This document shows, piece after piece, positions 1 through 14,548 of a DNA stretch of 64,000 nt. Within the stretch, counting starts at the first letter, position 1. The number at the start of each line of letters is the position of its first letter. Made by a program: the position numbers and the translations under genes. The notes beneath the pieces are model-generated. The model was not told the origin of the DNA and made no database searches. It worked only from the letters and a program-made list of their open reading frames with translations. Origin of the DNA: Pampus argenteus (lineage: Eukaryota; Chordata; Actinopteri; Scombriformes; Stromateidae); contig CM072878.1 in the NCBI GenBank assembly GCA_036937835.1, positions 13,402,001 to 13,466,000 on the forward strand. The letters run 5' to 3'.

Positions 1-3000
1 GCTTTGAGCAGTGCTTAGAGCAGGTTCTGCATTGCTATGGAACAGCAATTTTACCAAAGTACACTTAAAAATGTGAGCTGTACACCCAACTGGACTGTAA
101 CTGTGTTACATTTCACTCAATCATGTGAGACCACCTTCAGTGTTTTACCTCCAACACTGCTTAAAGCCCCAGGTGAGTGTGACAGTTTGAGGCAGGCAAG
201 AGTGCACCTCTGGGACAAACATGCTATGCAGGAGGGGCAAAGAAAGAGGGGGAGGATGGGAGCGTGTAACCATGGGGACAGGGACATTCGGGGTGTAGAG
301 GGGTGGTGAGGTTTTCCCTGTAAGTTGACTCTATGGCCCGGTCAGTAACAGACACGCACACGCGTACACACACACACCTCAGTCCCACATAATGACCACA
401 CATACACAAGTTTCACAGGTTTGGAGGTTGAAACAGGCAAACAAGCAGAGGGGGAAAACTTGTCTACTCTGCAAGCCATTCAAAGTCTGAGCCGTGGTTA
501 CAGCCAATCAGATACCCGACAGCAGCCACGGAAACTCAAAGAGGAAAAAAATAATAATCTAAAATACGTGTAGATGATGATTTTAAGGGATGTGATGGAA
601 TCACGGCTTCCTAAATCTACCTTGATTTCAAATGGATTTTTGTTCTTTGTTCAAATCGAAGCACTTTACTCTTGAGCAGATTGAAATAAAGGTTTAGTGA
701 TTATGAAGCAAAGAGGAGGAAGCTGACAGAGGCCATTAGCCTACAGTACACTTTAAAAGGGGTGTTACATTGAGGTCAACTGCCGAGTGGGAGAAAGAAA
801 ACACACCCACACACACATACTGACATACAGAGGGGATCCAACAAACCTTACCTAAAAAGGGGCAAAAAGGACAAAAGAAGAATAAGAACAAAGTCAATAC
901 AGTGAAAAACTTAAAAAAGGGGACACAATGCTTTCACTTCAAAATTCAAAAACCTTCTCTTCTGACAAGTAGGACAGGAAAGGAGAGTAAGATTATCCTA
1001 CACACTTCAATGTGATGCAATGGTGCAATTGTGTTGCAAGTCTACTCTCAAGTGCATTAACAAATTTGAATGCAAATCGTGGGCTCAAACACTGGGCCAT
1101 TAATTCCTACACAACAACTGGACACACTTTGCCGCAGTCTCATCTGCCCACAAAGCAGGATGCTTACATAACCACACATCAGTGGTGCCAGTGGCAAAAA
1201 CAAGAGCACAGTCAGCCCCTGCTACTTGCTCTCTCTCCTACACACAAAGCACACATCCTTATCACATTAAATACATTGCTATTCAGCTGTTCAAAGCCAG
1301 ACGAAAATAAACAACAACATACAATGCTTAGCTAATACATTAATACACTTGTCAGCCTGCCTAAAATGAAGCAACTTCCTGGTCTACTCTGGTCTCTGGC
1401 CATGCTCCGGCTGAGAATACCTATTAGACGACACAGTGAATAAAGACCATATATGTACATGAGCCAGAGGTGCAAGGGCAGCCAAGACAAAGCTCAACAA
1501 CCAGTCACGAGATCAGCAGGTCACTAACCAATACACACGATGAACATTTTAATGTCAAAATGTCAGAACATGATACATTATGGCTCTTCAGACACAATTT
1601 ATCAAGTTAATATAATTATCTTATTATATATACGAGTGATTTACATCCATACCTTCCAAGAGCAATTGTAATTTCCAAACTGGAGCAAATAAATCTGATA
1701 ACCGCCAGCCTAGTGTTTGCAGGTCGATTATGAAAAGATAAAAAAAGGCCTACAATCTTTGTTCCCCACCTTCCTTTGGTGGGTAAACAACATTAACATT
1801 ACAGCCATCGTCTGGTAACGCAAGGACAGACGCAGCCTGGTTAAACCTCCTTTCTGTCACCATCTACTCTGAATAACCATGTACTTCATGTTTCAATATA
1901 GGCAAGCTCGTAATTCAGTTGTTGTCATAGATCTCAGAGTTTTCTCACAAAAATCACATTCCCAGAACCATCAACACAAGGCATGCATGGACGATGCTGC
2001 AGTTTTTTCAATAATCTAACTATGCTGTCTACAAATTGAGTTAAGCAGTCTGGACAAAATCACCAATGCACCATCACCTCCTTATCTAGCTGTGCATAGC
2101 TACACTTGTTTATAGTTTGGGGGTGGGTCAGTTTTTCATAATGAGTCGTGCTTCTTGTTAAAATGGATACCAAGCATGAATGTTACTGGAGGGCAATTCA
2201 CTTGAGCAAGAGTTGTAATTGAGCAACAGAGAGAATGAAGAGGCCAAGAAGTAACTGCTGATGAGGAATATCAAAATAAAAATGGTATATCTGATGTTAA
2301 AATGGTCCCAGAGGACAGAAAAGAATGGAGGATGAGTAAACTAGACTAAATGCCAGAAGTTATGTGGAAAAACAAGCACCATTCTTAGCACACTGGAAAG
2401 GCAGATTGGCTTGCCAGTGATGATATCACTTATGAACAATGATATACATCATCCTCTTTGGAGAGAGTACAGGGAAGGGTGTGGCTATGAAGTGAGAGTT
2501 AAAGTATAAAAGATAGAAAACAAAATGAAGGAACTGATTAGGAGAGGAAAGAGGGGCTTGGTGGAAACATGCCAGGGCTCTGCACCACTGCCTCTGACCC
2601 TACGAGCACAGCAGGTTTGAACTAATAAGATGCTGACGTTAGCCATGACCAACCCACACGCTCAGCTGTGTTCAGCCTGCTCCTTCTTACAGCAAGTCAA
2701 TATCCACTAGGCCAACCTATTACAGTAAACCCCCCATAATGCAGCTTGATAGTCGAAAGCTTTTTACATCTTGCAGAATTCAAAGCTTGACAGTGTTTTC
2801 AATAGTAGAGCTTTCACAAGGTATAGTTCACACAATATGGAATAGATTTTCAGAACAATGGATGTTATACACACTACAGAAAATGCCAAATACCAAAAAT
2901 TAATTTCAGCCAAATTAGACCAGCATTGAGAGTCTCATAAAAGGACACAATCAGAGCACCTCAAACCCAGATTCTCTGGTCTACCTTCTGGTCCAGTTTC

Positions 3001-3681
3001 ATGACCACCGGGAATTGATCTGTAATTACAAATACAACTAGCCCAGACAAGAACAGCCTTGTATTTTGCTTGTTAATTCAATTGCTTTACGTTCAAGCAA
3101 AGAGGCTGCCATGTTGTTCTTAAACAGGGTTTCCGCACAAGGTCTACAGAAGGTGAGAGACCCCCTATGTGCTCTACCAGTAACAAACAAACTGGCACAT
3201 CAGCAATCAAAATATAACATCTTTCAATCATTCATGACTAACTTTTTCCATGCTGGTTGGCTGAAACAATCAGATGTGAACTAAAGTGCGATTTAAATGA
3301 GGAAAAGTCCACTTTAAACAAGAATTGCTGTGAACTGAATGTATCATAGTAGGACAAATAAACACTATTCACTTCTATTTCCCAACCCTGAGAATCCCTG
3401 CCACAGTCTTAATCCATCACAAGGCCTCAGGACCTTTTTTTTTCCTCCCTCTTCAAGACTGAGGGAACAGCAGCATTAGAGTGACACGAAAAACTGGACG
3501 TTTAATCTATTTTACCCATTAACAGACATAAAAAGAAGAAAGGAAGGATGCAGAGATAAAATAAAACTAAATTTGCTGGTACCAAAAAACCTGGAAATAT
3601 GAGGGGAAAGAAAATGACATAAGATAGTGGCCAGTGCCACCAGCATACATTGAATAAGTGTACAGAGAAGTGAGTCCTTAC
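1..3681 (-). other. gpatch8: gpatch8 intron 3 (partial), no exon seen
   Basis: This stretch follows the G-patch exon on the minus strand and runs off the left edge. I looked on the minus strand for the next conserved GPATCH8 block (the segment after the G-patch, rich in Val-Met-Gly and acidic residues) and did not see it. The remaining open frames are short and have no recognisable domain. I therefore read it as intron; a small missed exon is possible. Confidence 0.55.
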
Positions 3682-6600
3682 CCTGCATTGTTTTGCCAAG
3701 ACCTTGCCCCAACTTCCAGCCATGTTTCTCAAGCAGCCGGTGCCCGATGTTATCCTAGCAGAGAGAACAGAGGAGAAAAAAACCAAAAATATTCCAATAA
3801 TAAGAGGAGCTTTTCCCCGTGGGCACGGGTCAAAAAACAAACAAACAAACAAACAAAATAAAAACAAAACACTCAGATCACACTATCATCATCAGCACAA
3901 CCACCACCACCATCACCATCATCATTATCGTCATCCACATCACCTACAGCGTGTAACATCAGTGTCTTCCAGCACAAGGAGTGGTAAGGGCGGTAGGGGG
4001 TTGGGGGGGAGGGGATTGAAGATTGGAGACTGTGAGGACGAGCAGGTTTTCAAATATATGAGGCTATGTGTCGTCTGTAAACTACAGGATACCCTCCTAC
4101 AGTAGGAGTGCAGTTTAAACACCTTTTTAAAAAAAGGCAAAGAAATTGGGCATGAGCATTACTATTTTTTTGGATGATTAAGATAACACATCAAGTCACA
4201 TCTACTAACTGAGAAGTTAAGAGGAGGAGGAGGAGGAAGGAGAGGGCAATATATGTATCACACGCATACATATATGAACCACTACAGAGCAAGATCTTAG
4301 TACACAAAGAAAAGTGACACAAAACAGGTATGGAAATCTTGCATTAACAAAACAAAGACCAGAAACTCCAAGCTTGCTGTGATTCCGTAACCATGACAAG
4401 GGGAGCACCGTGAAACATATGCAGCTGTCACAAAAAAAATATAACGGGAGGAAGAGACAGAAGTGGAGCTAGTGAGCCTTGGATTACCATTACAAGGCCC
4501 AGGGTGGAAAAAAAAATATGCACGTGTGAGGGAATATGTGGGTGTGCAGGTGAAAAGAGGGAGACATTTTGTGCATGTAGCCCCATTAGATATACTAGAA
4601 ATAGCTATTGTGCGTGTTCTTGGACATGTACAGCAACTGGTCTGGTCCCAACTGCATTCACTTTTCATTTTAAACCATTATTATAAATAATGCAATGTTA
4701 GCATGCCTCTAATTTGATAATTCTCACAGATATTAGTATTCATAAACTAGAAAATATACTTAAATGCAAAGTAGTGATGAACTAGCATGAATGTACTTAT
4801 AAGTGGCTTTACAACGAGCTTGTTAGAAGACACATTTTCACAGTGTACCTAATTGCAGTGAGGCCACCTATTTTAAAGTATTATTTTTCCGCTTTTCTTT
4901 TAATACTAATGATTGCTATGACAACGTATGCAAATACTATACAACAAGTAACATGAAGATCAGGCAAAATGATAATGAATCAAAAAGGCTTGAGAGAAGT
5001 GTGAGAACACGCACAACAGGAATTCCTAACACACTGTGGGGCTGTGCATGTCTGAGACCGTTATATCACTAGTATGGGTCAACAAGAAAACATAAACATT
5101 AAGTAAAATGCAAGACCGTCCCACCACTACACACTACAGTACATCCTCAAGCACAAATAAACAGGAAACAATGAGATTTCTTAATAAGCAGTGTTTTTCT
5201 GTTGTGATTATAACTATTCCAAGCTTGTCTAACATTCACCAGAGTGCTGCATTCTACCAAAAAAAAACAAAAAAAACATACAAACCAAACAAAAAGGATA
5301 TTTATAATCACAAAGAGATTGACATCGACTTTCACAAACAGAAGGTGAAGGGGTTGAAACAAAACAGAAAAAAAAACTGCATGCAGCTTTTTGTTAAAGA
5401 GTTTTAACAAAAAGAATCGTCGGTGTTAGTAGCGCGCTGTGAATGGTACACATACAGAGGGGTGGGGCGGGCTGAGGGGTGGAGGGCGGGTTAACAGAAC
5501 TCCAACTGTGTTAGTCTCAGGTGGATCAGGCACAGAAAAGAAGGTGATGGCTCAACAGGGCTCAATTAGTTAGGTTTTTTTTTTTTTGTTTGTTTTTTTT
5601 TGAGAGGAGGTCGGGACAGGGTGCAGAACAGAGCAGGCTGAGCCATGAAGTGGGTGAGTTTCTAGGGTGGTGGAGGTGAGCTGGGCTTGTATGGGTTAGT
5701 GCAATTGAAGGGGAGTGGTAGTCACACACACAGCACACACTGCATCTCCGCCCACAAGGTCTCAATTGGCAAACATTTGGATTAATCTTTTTTTTTTTTC
5801 CTCAACCACTGTTGGTATTTCAGAGCATTTCCAAACAAAACAAAAAAAAGTCAATTATAAAAACCGTTAAAAGCCACCGTGACTAGACTAAATCTATCTA
5901 AAACATCTTGCTCATGTTTGCTTGCAATATCCGAGTGAGAGACAACTTCCTGTTTCTATCAGTGTTTTGATTTTTTTTTCTCTCCTCCATTTCATGGATG
6001 TGTGCGCTGGGCTTACTCTGCGTGACTGTCAGACCGCTTCCTGTGAGATGATATAAGAGCAGAATTTCTGCTGGGTCTCACATGGGGAGGAAGAGAACTG
6101 GAGACAGCTTGTTTAGATCAACTCAAAACTAAGAGCATTTAAGGCTACATTAACATGCCATCAATGTGTATAACTTGTCCCTGCCTGGCTGTTCATGGAC
6201 ACATCCAAAGAGACACACTAGCTGTGTTTTTCTGCCTGTTTGGTGGACAACTGTCCCCTGACTTCATTGCACAGGAAAAAAACTGCAGAATTTGCTGCAG
6301 TGAAAACCTCCCCTCACACTGACATTAGGCATGCTTATGTCCCTTACTGCAGTATCATAATACTGCAGTAAGTGCAACAACACTACATACAAACATTTAT
6401 ATTGATTCAGGGGATATCTGAGGCTTGGAGCAAGAGGGAAAATAAAAATGCACCCTAAGCTAGTAGTCTAAGAAATAAACTGCTCAGGCTCCACACAATT
6501 CCCGTCAGCTGATTTGTTTTAGTCAGAAAAGTTTGACTAAGGGCTAAACAATGAAATGTAACAAAGATAAGCCTTCCTACCTTAAATTAAATGTGTGTCC

Positions 6601-9600
6601 TCTCACATACCCTTCACAGCTCCTGTTTTCTCTTGGATTTAAACACAAAATAAAAATAGGAAGGGCAGGTTTGATGAGGCACCAGTCGTAACTGCTGACA
6701 CTAATAAAGAGATTAGTTCAAAATGGGCTCAGCAAAGGTTAGAGGGCAGAGATGAGGTGCAGACTGTGTGTTAACAACAGATGAGTGCATCAAAAGAATA
6801 GACAGACAGACGGATGAAAGCAAAGACGGCGAGTCCAACAGCAGTGCAAGTGGAGTGAAGGCATTTCCATACGAACCTGGCTTTAAAATACTGGGCTGTC
6901 AAAAAAACAGTCACACGTGACACAACGTAAGAAACCGGCCAAACGCTTTCAACTGCAATTCTGCTAGCTTCTCTAGTTCTTAAAAATGCAAATCTCTCTC
7001 TGCTTTTAAACAAACATAATACTGTATACAAACAGAAAAGGTAGGCATGTCAATAAATCCACCAACTGACTGTTAATACAGGAGAAAGAAAAGTAGAAAA
7101 TGTTATCCAAACAAACGAGATCTATAAAAAGGGGGTGTTTTCAAAGTGTGCATTGTGCTGTCATCGGCACAGTGCATGGCAAAAGATATGAGGGGTAAGG
7201 GAAGTGATATGCAGGGGACCCCACCGAGAGGCCTCAGAGTATCAAGGAGTCTTAATGTTTTTGTCTATGCAGCTATTTATATGTATACAATATTGGTGTG
7301 TTTGTATGCCCATGTCTGGGTATGAGAAATTACTCTGGCTGTGTTTTTCAGAGGATTTTCATTTTATATAATATGGAACAGGCATACCAATCCACATCAG
7401 TGACTAAACAAAGCTATATTAATCAAACTCACATATTTAATGACATTTTCCTTCAATGATTGTTCTCGACAACAGACCTGAGATTTTGCACATTCAGAAA
7501 ACAACACTGAGACAGACCCTTAAGGGATTAGTCTTGCAAAAAAAGTGGGCTGCTACAACAATTAGTCATCATCCTCTGTCGTGTCCCTGTTGAACGCCTT
7601 TTGGCAGGTGCTCGTGATGGAAAAGGTCTGCTGTTTGTTGCGTGATGATGCCACGTGTTTTATGCTCTGTATATTCCTGGCTAGTCTCGGTTACTGAAGG
7701 TGTGAATGGAAACAACTGTCCTGGTGCATTATGAGTGAAAATACTAAAACAGAAGGATCCTATTACCCAGTAAACACAGGTTAGTTTAGATGTGTCAAAG
7801 TGATTGTGAATGGATTAAAGATTTTATGAGCTACATGATGGGGGGGGGGGTCACAGAACAGTCCACTTAATATAAAGTTGCAAGTATAGTAATTTAACAT
7901 ACATACTTACCTCATAATTCATCAACTGGAAGTTTAGCAAAGTTTCCATTGAACAGATTTTGTGTTCAAGATTCAGTTACTGTTGATTCACTAAAACTTT
8001 GCCATTTCACTTTATGTACACAAAGTCCTGATGGTCCTCAGTGACTGCATTAGAGATAATTAATGACAACTAGTTTGGATAAAAACATATTTTAAAAAGT
8101 ATTTTTAATGAGAAATTAATCTTCCCGTGTTCTGTATACATATGTTTATTAGATTAGCAGAGTCTGTGTGCGTTTTCTGTGGCTCTGAGGCTGCCCGCTG
8201 CATATCGCTCTAGGAGAAGGTCAGGTACGGGGAGGAGGGAGGAGGGGAGGTCTGAGGACTGGAAGGGGCAGGAGACGTGGGAGAAATGAGTCTGGGAGGA
8301 AAACTGTAGTAGTGATTAGGACAGAGTGTTGAGAGGAAATAGTACTGAATGCTACCAAGTTAACACATGCAATGCAAAAACAATGTTAGAGAGCAAAGAC
8401 CAAAGGGGAAAGACAGAAAAATAGAAAAAAGATCCCAATAAATTACCACAGACCTCTAGCTGCCTATAGATCACACACAATAAGTGGCAGGGGAGGAGCT
8501 CCGAGAAGCTGGGCTGAAGCATTCACTGACCATCTCCAAGACATAACATTTATAACAACGCCACAAGTCCTATCCCACCTCAGAGGTGGAGGCAGGGACA
8601 GAGCTGTGTACCCAAAAACATGGTTACACACTGTGTGCCCGGTTATGTGTTATACCATTTAAATTAACATGTTAAGTGTCTATTTAAGTGTACATATGAT
8701 ACATATTTTTTGGTTGAAAAGTAGGATCTTTATGTTATGAAGTCATACTTCACAACAGGGTTACCAAATCCACTGAGATAAAAAAAAGAAAAGTCTGGCT
8801 CCTTCAGTTTCGGAGTGCACTTTTTAAATATCAGGTGTGTAAGTATTAACACTGGTGACTGATGTGGACATTTTACCATGAATGTGTGAAGAACTGTGTG
8901 ATGCTGCAGCACAGCCCTCAGGGCCCCTCCACAAATAATAGCGCAGGAGCAAAAGAGCCACTCAAGCCAGGTGAGCAGGCCACCTCTCTCCCTTTCTTCT
9001 CTCTCTACCTCTCTCACACACACCACACACGCACCACACACGCACCACACACGCACACACACAGACGTTTGTATGCCTGTAAGAAAGTGCGTCATACCTA
9101 AAACGCATCCAGAATATAAAATTTGAATGTTCTTGGTTCACTAGATCTGAAATGGAAAACACATGTTGAGGCTACAAATATGTTGTTATAAGGAGAAATA
9201 TGAAAAACATATGTAAATGGTACCCTTTACTTTCCAGAAGGACACGAATATCACCTTTGTGTCAAATGTGACTGAACTTCTTCCTGCTGCTGCTAAAAAA
9301 CTCAAAATGGTACCCTACAGCTCATTTCATTGCTATAACAATGAGGTGTCCTTTTACCCTGCATATGTTAAGATCATCTAATTTGTCCTCCAGAAAATCC
9401 TGTAAAAATTTCACTTATGCATTTTTTGCATTTTTGTCTAATGTATGGAATGGTTATTAATTAGTTATTTAATTTTATTTATAAGACAGAGAGTTAACTC
9501 GTTTTTGCTCGAGTGCAACAATTATTGATTATTAACATAGCTTATGACCAATTAAGGAAACTCAACAATGTGCATACTAGAAAACAGGAACTACCCCATT

Positions 9601-12600
9601 ATTTTGATGCACACCCATAATGTTGAGGAGAGATAGTCTGTGACACTGTGGAGGTAAGAGTTTGGGCCTGCTCACCACCGAGCTTCAGAGACAGAAGAGG
9701 GGATGGAGAGAGTGGGAAAGACAGAAAGGAGAGAGCTGCCTGCGCTATTATCCATTGCCTCTTCAGCGAAAAATGCAGTCCCAGTTGCACAAGCACCATG
9801 CCAGCACAGAATGACAGAGGGTACTGTACACCGAATCACTGTGTAGTAGGGAGGGAGCGAGATAGAAATAGAGAGAGAATAGATGTAGAGTGTAACAGCA
9901 GTGAAACAGAAAGAGAGAAAAAGACAGTCAGAGAAGCGTTACAAGGACCCTAAAGATAGGAGTAAGAAAGCAGAGCGTGCAAATACAAACCGGGTCATTG
10001 CTGCTTAGCTAATAGGGGCCAATTCGCTGCAGGAGAGAAATGTCGAACACCCCAAGTTGTGTACAATAAGATAACTGTCCTATAGACACAAACAAATTCT
10101 AAGCTACATACACACACACTCACTCAAACACAAATGTTGCCATTCACACCATCTAATGTGCACTGTGCACTTTGCTAAATGGAGTGGAATAAGCACTGCA
10201 TCTAATACAACATCTAATAAATCATTTGAGGCAAAGCAAAAAAAAAAAAACTAACAAAAAAAACATGTCTATTATATTGTTCTCATGTAAAGCCACTGAT
10301 GATCCCACACCCCCTTTTTGAATAATCTTGAATCAAACAGTAGTTGAATAGGTAGATCACCAATAGATCATAGAAATATAACAAACTACAGGGTTTAATA
10401 TACCAAACCTCACTCAAAGCATCTTTATCTAATAGCTAGAATACATCTGGTCGTTATCAAATAAATTAGAAATGAGTATTTAGAAAGTGGCCATTAATGA
10501 CAGTGCTTTATCCACTCCATTCATTCAGTGTTATCTCACCCTTTAGTGCTAAGATGACTAACAATGACTAATGGGAGACTGATACAAAAATCTTAACATT
10601 TATCTGTAAGCTCTATGTAAAACAGGAAGATCTAGCATATACATGATTTTAACTGTCACACAGGAAATGGAATAGTCAGAGGACATGGGAAGTGGGAGGG
10701 ATTTAAAGGGTATTAATGGACACGAGACAAGTGACTCTACAGGTTAGGTTCAAGAAAACACTGGATGCATCTACATGGACAGAATGAATGGAGTAAAAGG
10801 TGTGGTTTTTAAATTTCTCCCTGGACCAATCACACTCTCACAGCTGGTCCAATGGTGTGGGATGATGAATGCAGCCTTACCGATTCGATGGGTTTGTCCA
10901 GGGATGCCTGCTCCAGCTCCAACTGTCCCTCTTCATACTGGTCAAAGTGATTCCCACCCTGAGTGACACACATTTAAAAGCTTATTTTAGATATATAAGT
11001 GAACAGTCTGACATGATTGGTGGAATTTAGAGAAAAGAGAGAAGCACCAAATCCTGAAGTCAAAAGTTTGTTTTCATCTCCAACATTTATTACATGTATC
11101 ATTATCACTAAGGAGGCAGAGGAATAGCTAGACATAAGACACACAGAGCAAGAGAGAGAAGCCATTGGTAACTTAAGTGCTAAGATAAAGTAACTCGCAG
11201 AGTGGTAAACAACTGTGGCTATGACCTGAGCTATGAGTGCTTTGAGCAGAACTAGTGGTAGCTGCTCTAATGAAGAAATTAGCAAAAATAACTGGGTTGA
11301 GATAGAGCAACAAAAATGCTAACAGTAAGTAGTGAATATCAAATTGCATTTTTGCTTGAAATGCTTATAATAATAGTCAATCACACAAACCGAATAGTGG
11401 AACTGGAAAAATATTGTTAGTTTTTTTAGTAAGTTATTATATTATTATAGTAAGTTATTTTCATCCACGGCCAAATACAGGTCAGCAACTCCAGTGCTAT
11501 GGAGGAAAATTCATCCTGAAGTCATGTCTCAAAGTAAGTTTTATCATGTCATATCTTGACCAAAATGATCCCAAAATATGCTTTCTTCATGCACCAGAGG
11601 AAAAGGTCACACACAGCTTATAGCTACATGCTATAATGAGAATTTCGAGACTGTGTCATTCATGTTGTTGCCAATTCTATTTTCCAGTCTTTACTTAATT
11701 CAATTTGTGATTAATATTATCACATGTTTTATTTAGCCCATGCTTCAGTTTCATAGGTGTGGGTAAAAAGTTATGAGGCAGAAACTGAATGATGGACTTG
11801 CTGCCCCAAGTGTGTTTATAGGAGAGTTTCTGCTCTAAGACAGATGGCTTCCTCTGTTTAGGAGAAGAGGAGAGATGAAGGTCATGTTTGTGAGTCTGTT
11901 TTCTCCTGACCTTCACACAAGCAGAGAGACTCCAAAAATAGTCCATCATATTATATTATTTACTAGCTGCAATAGGACATGTGGAGACAGCTAAACTCTA
12001 ATGTAACTATACAACATACAGAGATTTAATTTGCCCAGTTCATTTGAGGAACATAATAAACCAGAAGGATGTTTTCTTTGCCTGTCTGTAAAGACACACA
12101 TGTTAACATGGGCTGGGCCATGCAAGAGGCTTTGTTCTCTAGGGAATCTGGTTTTGCAAAGATAAGCAATTGCTCAAACCAGCCCACAATAATGAGGTGA
12201 TTTGATGCCACATTGGCAGTCATTAATTCAGATGAAACAGGACCCTGAATCAGCATGAATGAGGCTGGGGGATTATGAGAAAGGGAGATGCTGTGAAAGC
12301 GGAAAGGATTTATTTATGAACAAAAATCGATCTGTTCACTCCCTGCCCCCGCCCGACCACTTAATATCAGTACTTACTATCAGTTAAGCCCCGACCCTCC
12401 TCAACTGACTTCTTATTTTTTTACTGCTGCTTACTTCCTCATTAGGTACACAACACCACAACAATGATGCATGGAAATGATCTTCACTCTGTCCTTTAAT
12501 GTGCATTTCTTCTTTTCTACAAAAGTGAAATAGATGCTTCTCTCCAGATTATTGGACATTAGGAAATGAGAGCAACTGCTAGCCAGCTCTGTAAGCCCTA

Positions 12601-14548
12601 CTAAATTGCCTGATGCGTTTGTGCAACTACAGATTAGTCGCATGCTTACGCTCTGACAACAATGTAAATCAATAGAGCAGACAAGGCTGTTGGACTGGTT
12701 GTGCTGTAGATATTAGGTTGGGTGTTTCCTGCGATGTGTTGCTTGGCAGCAGGAAACATTCTGAATACTGAGCATATGAATGACTTCACAGCAGATCTCA
12801 CACACAGAGATCCACTGTGCTGAGCTGGAGCTCCCCTCAACAGACTCATTCAGACCACACAGAAATTCAGCTCACACTAACAAAATAGCAGAATACTGAG
12901 CTCCCACTGGACACCAACACATAAAAGACAGAATACAGGCAAGTTCACAAACCAACCTTTACACACATGCTTAAACTTGTCCTGGGTTGCACTGCATGAT
13001 AACTTGATGCCTGGTGTACTGATATAATTGACAATAACTATTTCATCACAACATTGCTGCAGCAAATGGTTAACAACAGTTAAAAAAACAAAAACAAAGA
13101 AGCAAAGGCATCAGTATTGTTTTGCTTGATAAACACAGTTCATTGTTACTTTGACACTTTAGGGTTTAAGATCCCGCAGTGGCATTGATTCGCCCTTAAG
13201 TGTCTTCCCTAAGTGACACTCGACACTGAACATATGGCTGATAAAAACGGTTGTTTAGGATTATACACTAGTGGCTTTACAGAAAACAACAGCCAATGGG
13301 GGAAAAAAATTAAAACCTGTTAGGTGGCTTCAGAAAAGGATGTTTACAATGTACGACTGATTCTTTGTGAAAATGGGAGATTATAATGAAATCTGAGGGC
13401 TACAAAAGTAATTACTATAATGAATGCGTTCATGTTCATGGTGACAAAAATACCAGATAAACTACAAATATGGATTAAGACTATTCTGTCGATTTGCAAG
13501 TAATAATGTATTTTACTGGGTGCAGTCACAAAGCATAGATCAGCAAGTAAAAGACTCAGCTCATGTACGTGAATGCAACACAGCTCTGTTATTAATGTAA
13601 ATATACAACCTGAAACTGGTCATAACAATCGTGTAATTATTGTGTAGTAATGGGTAGTATTTATTAATATAACTGATAAATAACTTCACACAACCACAGC
13701 AAAATAAGGACCCATTAATGACATCTTGTTTGAAGAACAAGATGCATTTAGGATGACATCTTGTTTGGAGAAAAACAAAATTAAGTTGGCAACGTCACAA
13801 CAGCGTAAACAACAGTGAAATGGCGTCACATTTTACAAATGGATAATTAAAATACACACCGTCTGATTAGGAGAATAACAGAATAACAGATTACCTGGGA
13901 CATGTCGCTTAACGTTAAATATATCGTTAACTGTCGCACTCTTGTACGCTTTTGAGTTGCTAGCAGATTAAATTTCTGTAACGTCATTAAATATTTGGAC
14001 CAGCGGACAGCCGACTATGTAATAAGTGCATTACAAAGCGCTAAATAGCATTGATGGATGTAGTCTAGTTGTCAAAATGACACAGCTAATATTGCTACAA
14101 TCTCCCAACGTGCTAGCTATCTGCTAGCTAGCTAGCTAGCTAGCTATCTATCGTGTCGATAAATAACCAAGGTCACTAACTAGCTAGTTGGTGCTGAGTA
14201 TCTAGTGCACTGTAGCATGATTAAATGAGTTAATGTAGCATACATAGACTATGTTACAGTTCATAACCCCACAACCGATGTCGCAGCTAAATACGGAGAC
14301 GTAAGGGAAATAAAACCCAGAAGACCCGCAGTGCACTAGCATTAGCCTAGCTAACTTGCAGTGCTAACGAGCGACATCTACAACGAAATACACGATGCTG
14401 TTTGCAATATGTACTTTCTGTCCGTGGTGTTTTAAGACGCGTTTATGCGCTAAAATGACCGAATATGGCCAAAATCTATATTCAACCGTACAGCACGTAT
14501 TACCTGGAAATCACGCTCTTCGTTGAACCTAGAAAATCTGTCGGCCAT
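3682..14548 (-). CDS. gpatch8: GPATCH8 (G-patch domain protein), first three coding exons, 5' part only
   Basis: Three minus-strand exons join in frame. Exon 1 is 14548-14504 and starts MADRFSRFNEERDFQ. Exon 2 is 10958-10881 and encodes GGNHFDQYEEGQLELEQ followed by ASLDKPIES. Exon 3 is 3754-3682 and encodes DNIGHRLLEKHGWKLGQGLG followed by KTMQ. Each has AG/GT borders, and phases run 0, 0, 1. The N-terminal block and the glycine-rich G-patch (from about residue 42, with GHRLL, HGWKLGQGLGK) closely match what I know of vertebrate GPATCH8, a large nuclear protein with a G-patch, a C2H2 zinc finger and a long RS/KH-rich tail. G-patch proteins often activate DEAH helicases in RNA processing; that role is inference here. 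The finger and tail must lie left of the window. The start codon is chosen because it matches the family N-terminus. Exon 2 gives Gly-Gly where I recall one Gly in mammals. Confidence 0.9.
3836..3945. repeat. Simple repeats: (AAAC)n then ATC/ACC-rich triplets
   Basis: About 30 bp of AAAC units (about 3836-3860) is followed, after a short unique piece, by CAT/CAC/ACC triplets (about 3884-3945). In one frame the triplets read as a run of histidines, which is an artefact of the repeat within an intron. Confidence 0.8.
6343..6372. repeat. Perfect 13-bp inverted repeat with 4-nt loop
   Basis: CTTACTGCAGTAT at 6343-6355 and its exact reverse complement at 6360-6372 are separated by CATA. It lies inside gpatch8 intron 2. 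Function is unknown; it may be the centre of a small palindromic element. Confidence 0.75.
9015..9064. repeat. CA-rich minisatellite, 11-bp unit
   Basis: CACCACACACG-type units are repeated about three times and grade into plain CA repeats. Confidence 0.75.
10959..14503 (-). other. gpatch8: gpatch8 intron 1
   Basis: A 3.5-kb intron between the ATG exon and exon 2. The last kilobase next to exon 1 contains many GCTA/GTTAAC-type words, including the (GCTA)n run. No coding exon was recognised. Confidence 0.6.
14122..14150. repeat. (GCTA)n tetranucleotide run
   Basis: About six tandem GCTA units, self-complementary, about 0.4 kb downstream of the gpatch8 start on the transcribed (minus) strand. 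It is part of a wider cluster of GCTAGC/GCTAAC words from 14040 to 14370. Confidence 0.8.

Larger units (their letters stand above)
3755..10880 (-). other. gpatch8: gpatch8 intron 2 (7.1 kb)
   Basis: A long intron between the exons encoding the N-terminal block and the G-patch. It holds simple repeats (listed separately), a purine-rich patch near 9650-9950, homopolymer T/A runs near 5570-5600 and 5785-5800, and a G10 run near 7843. A perfect stem-loop lies at 6343-6372. No coding exon with a family match was seen on either strand. Confidence 0.6.

Noticed and set aside
3704..4105. 133-codon ORF with a poly-histidine run
   Set aside because: It comes from an ATC/CAC triplet repeat in a gpatch8 intron and overlaps the G-patch exon on the other strand.
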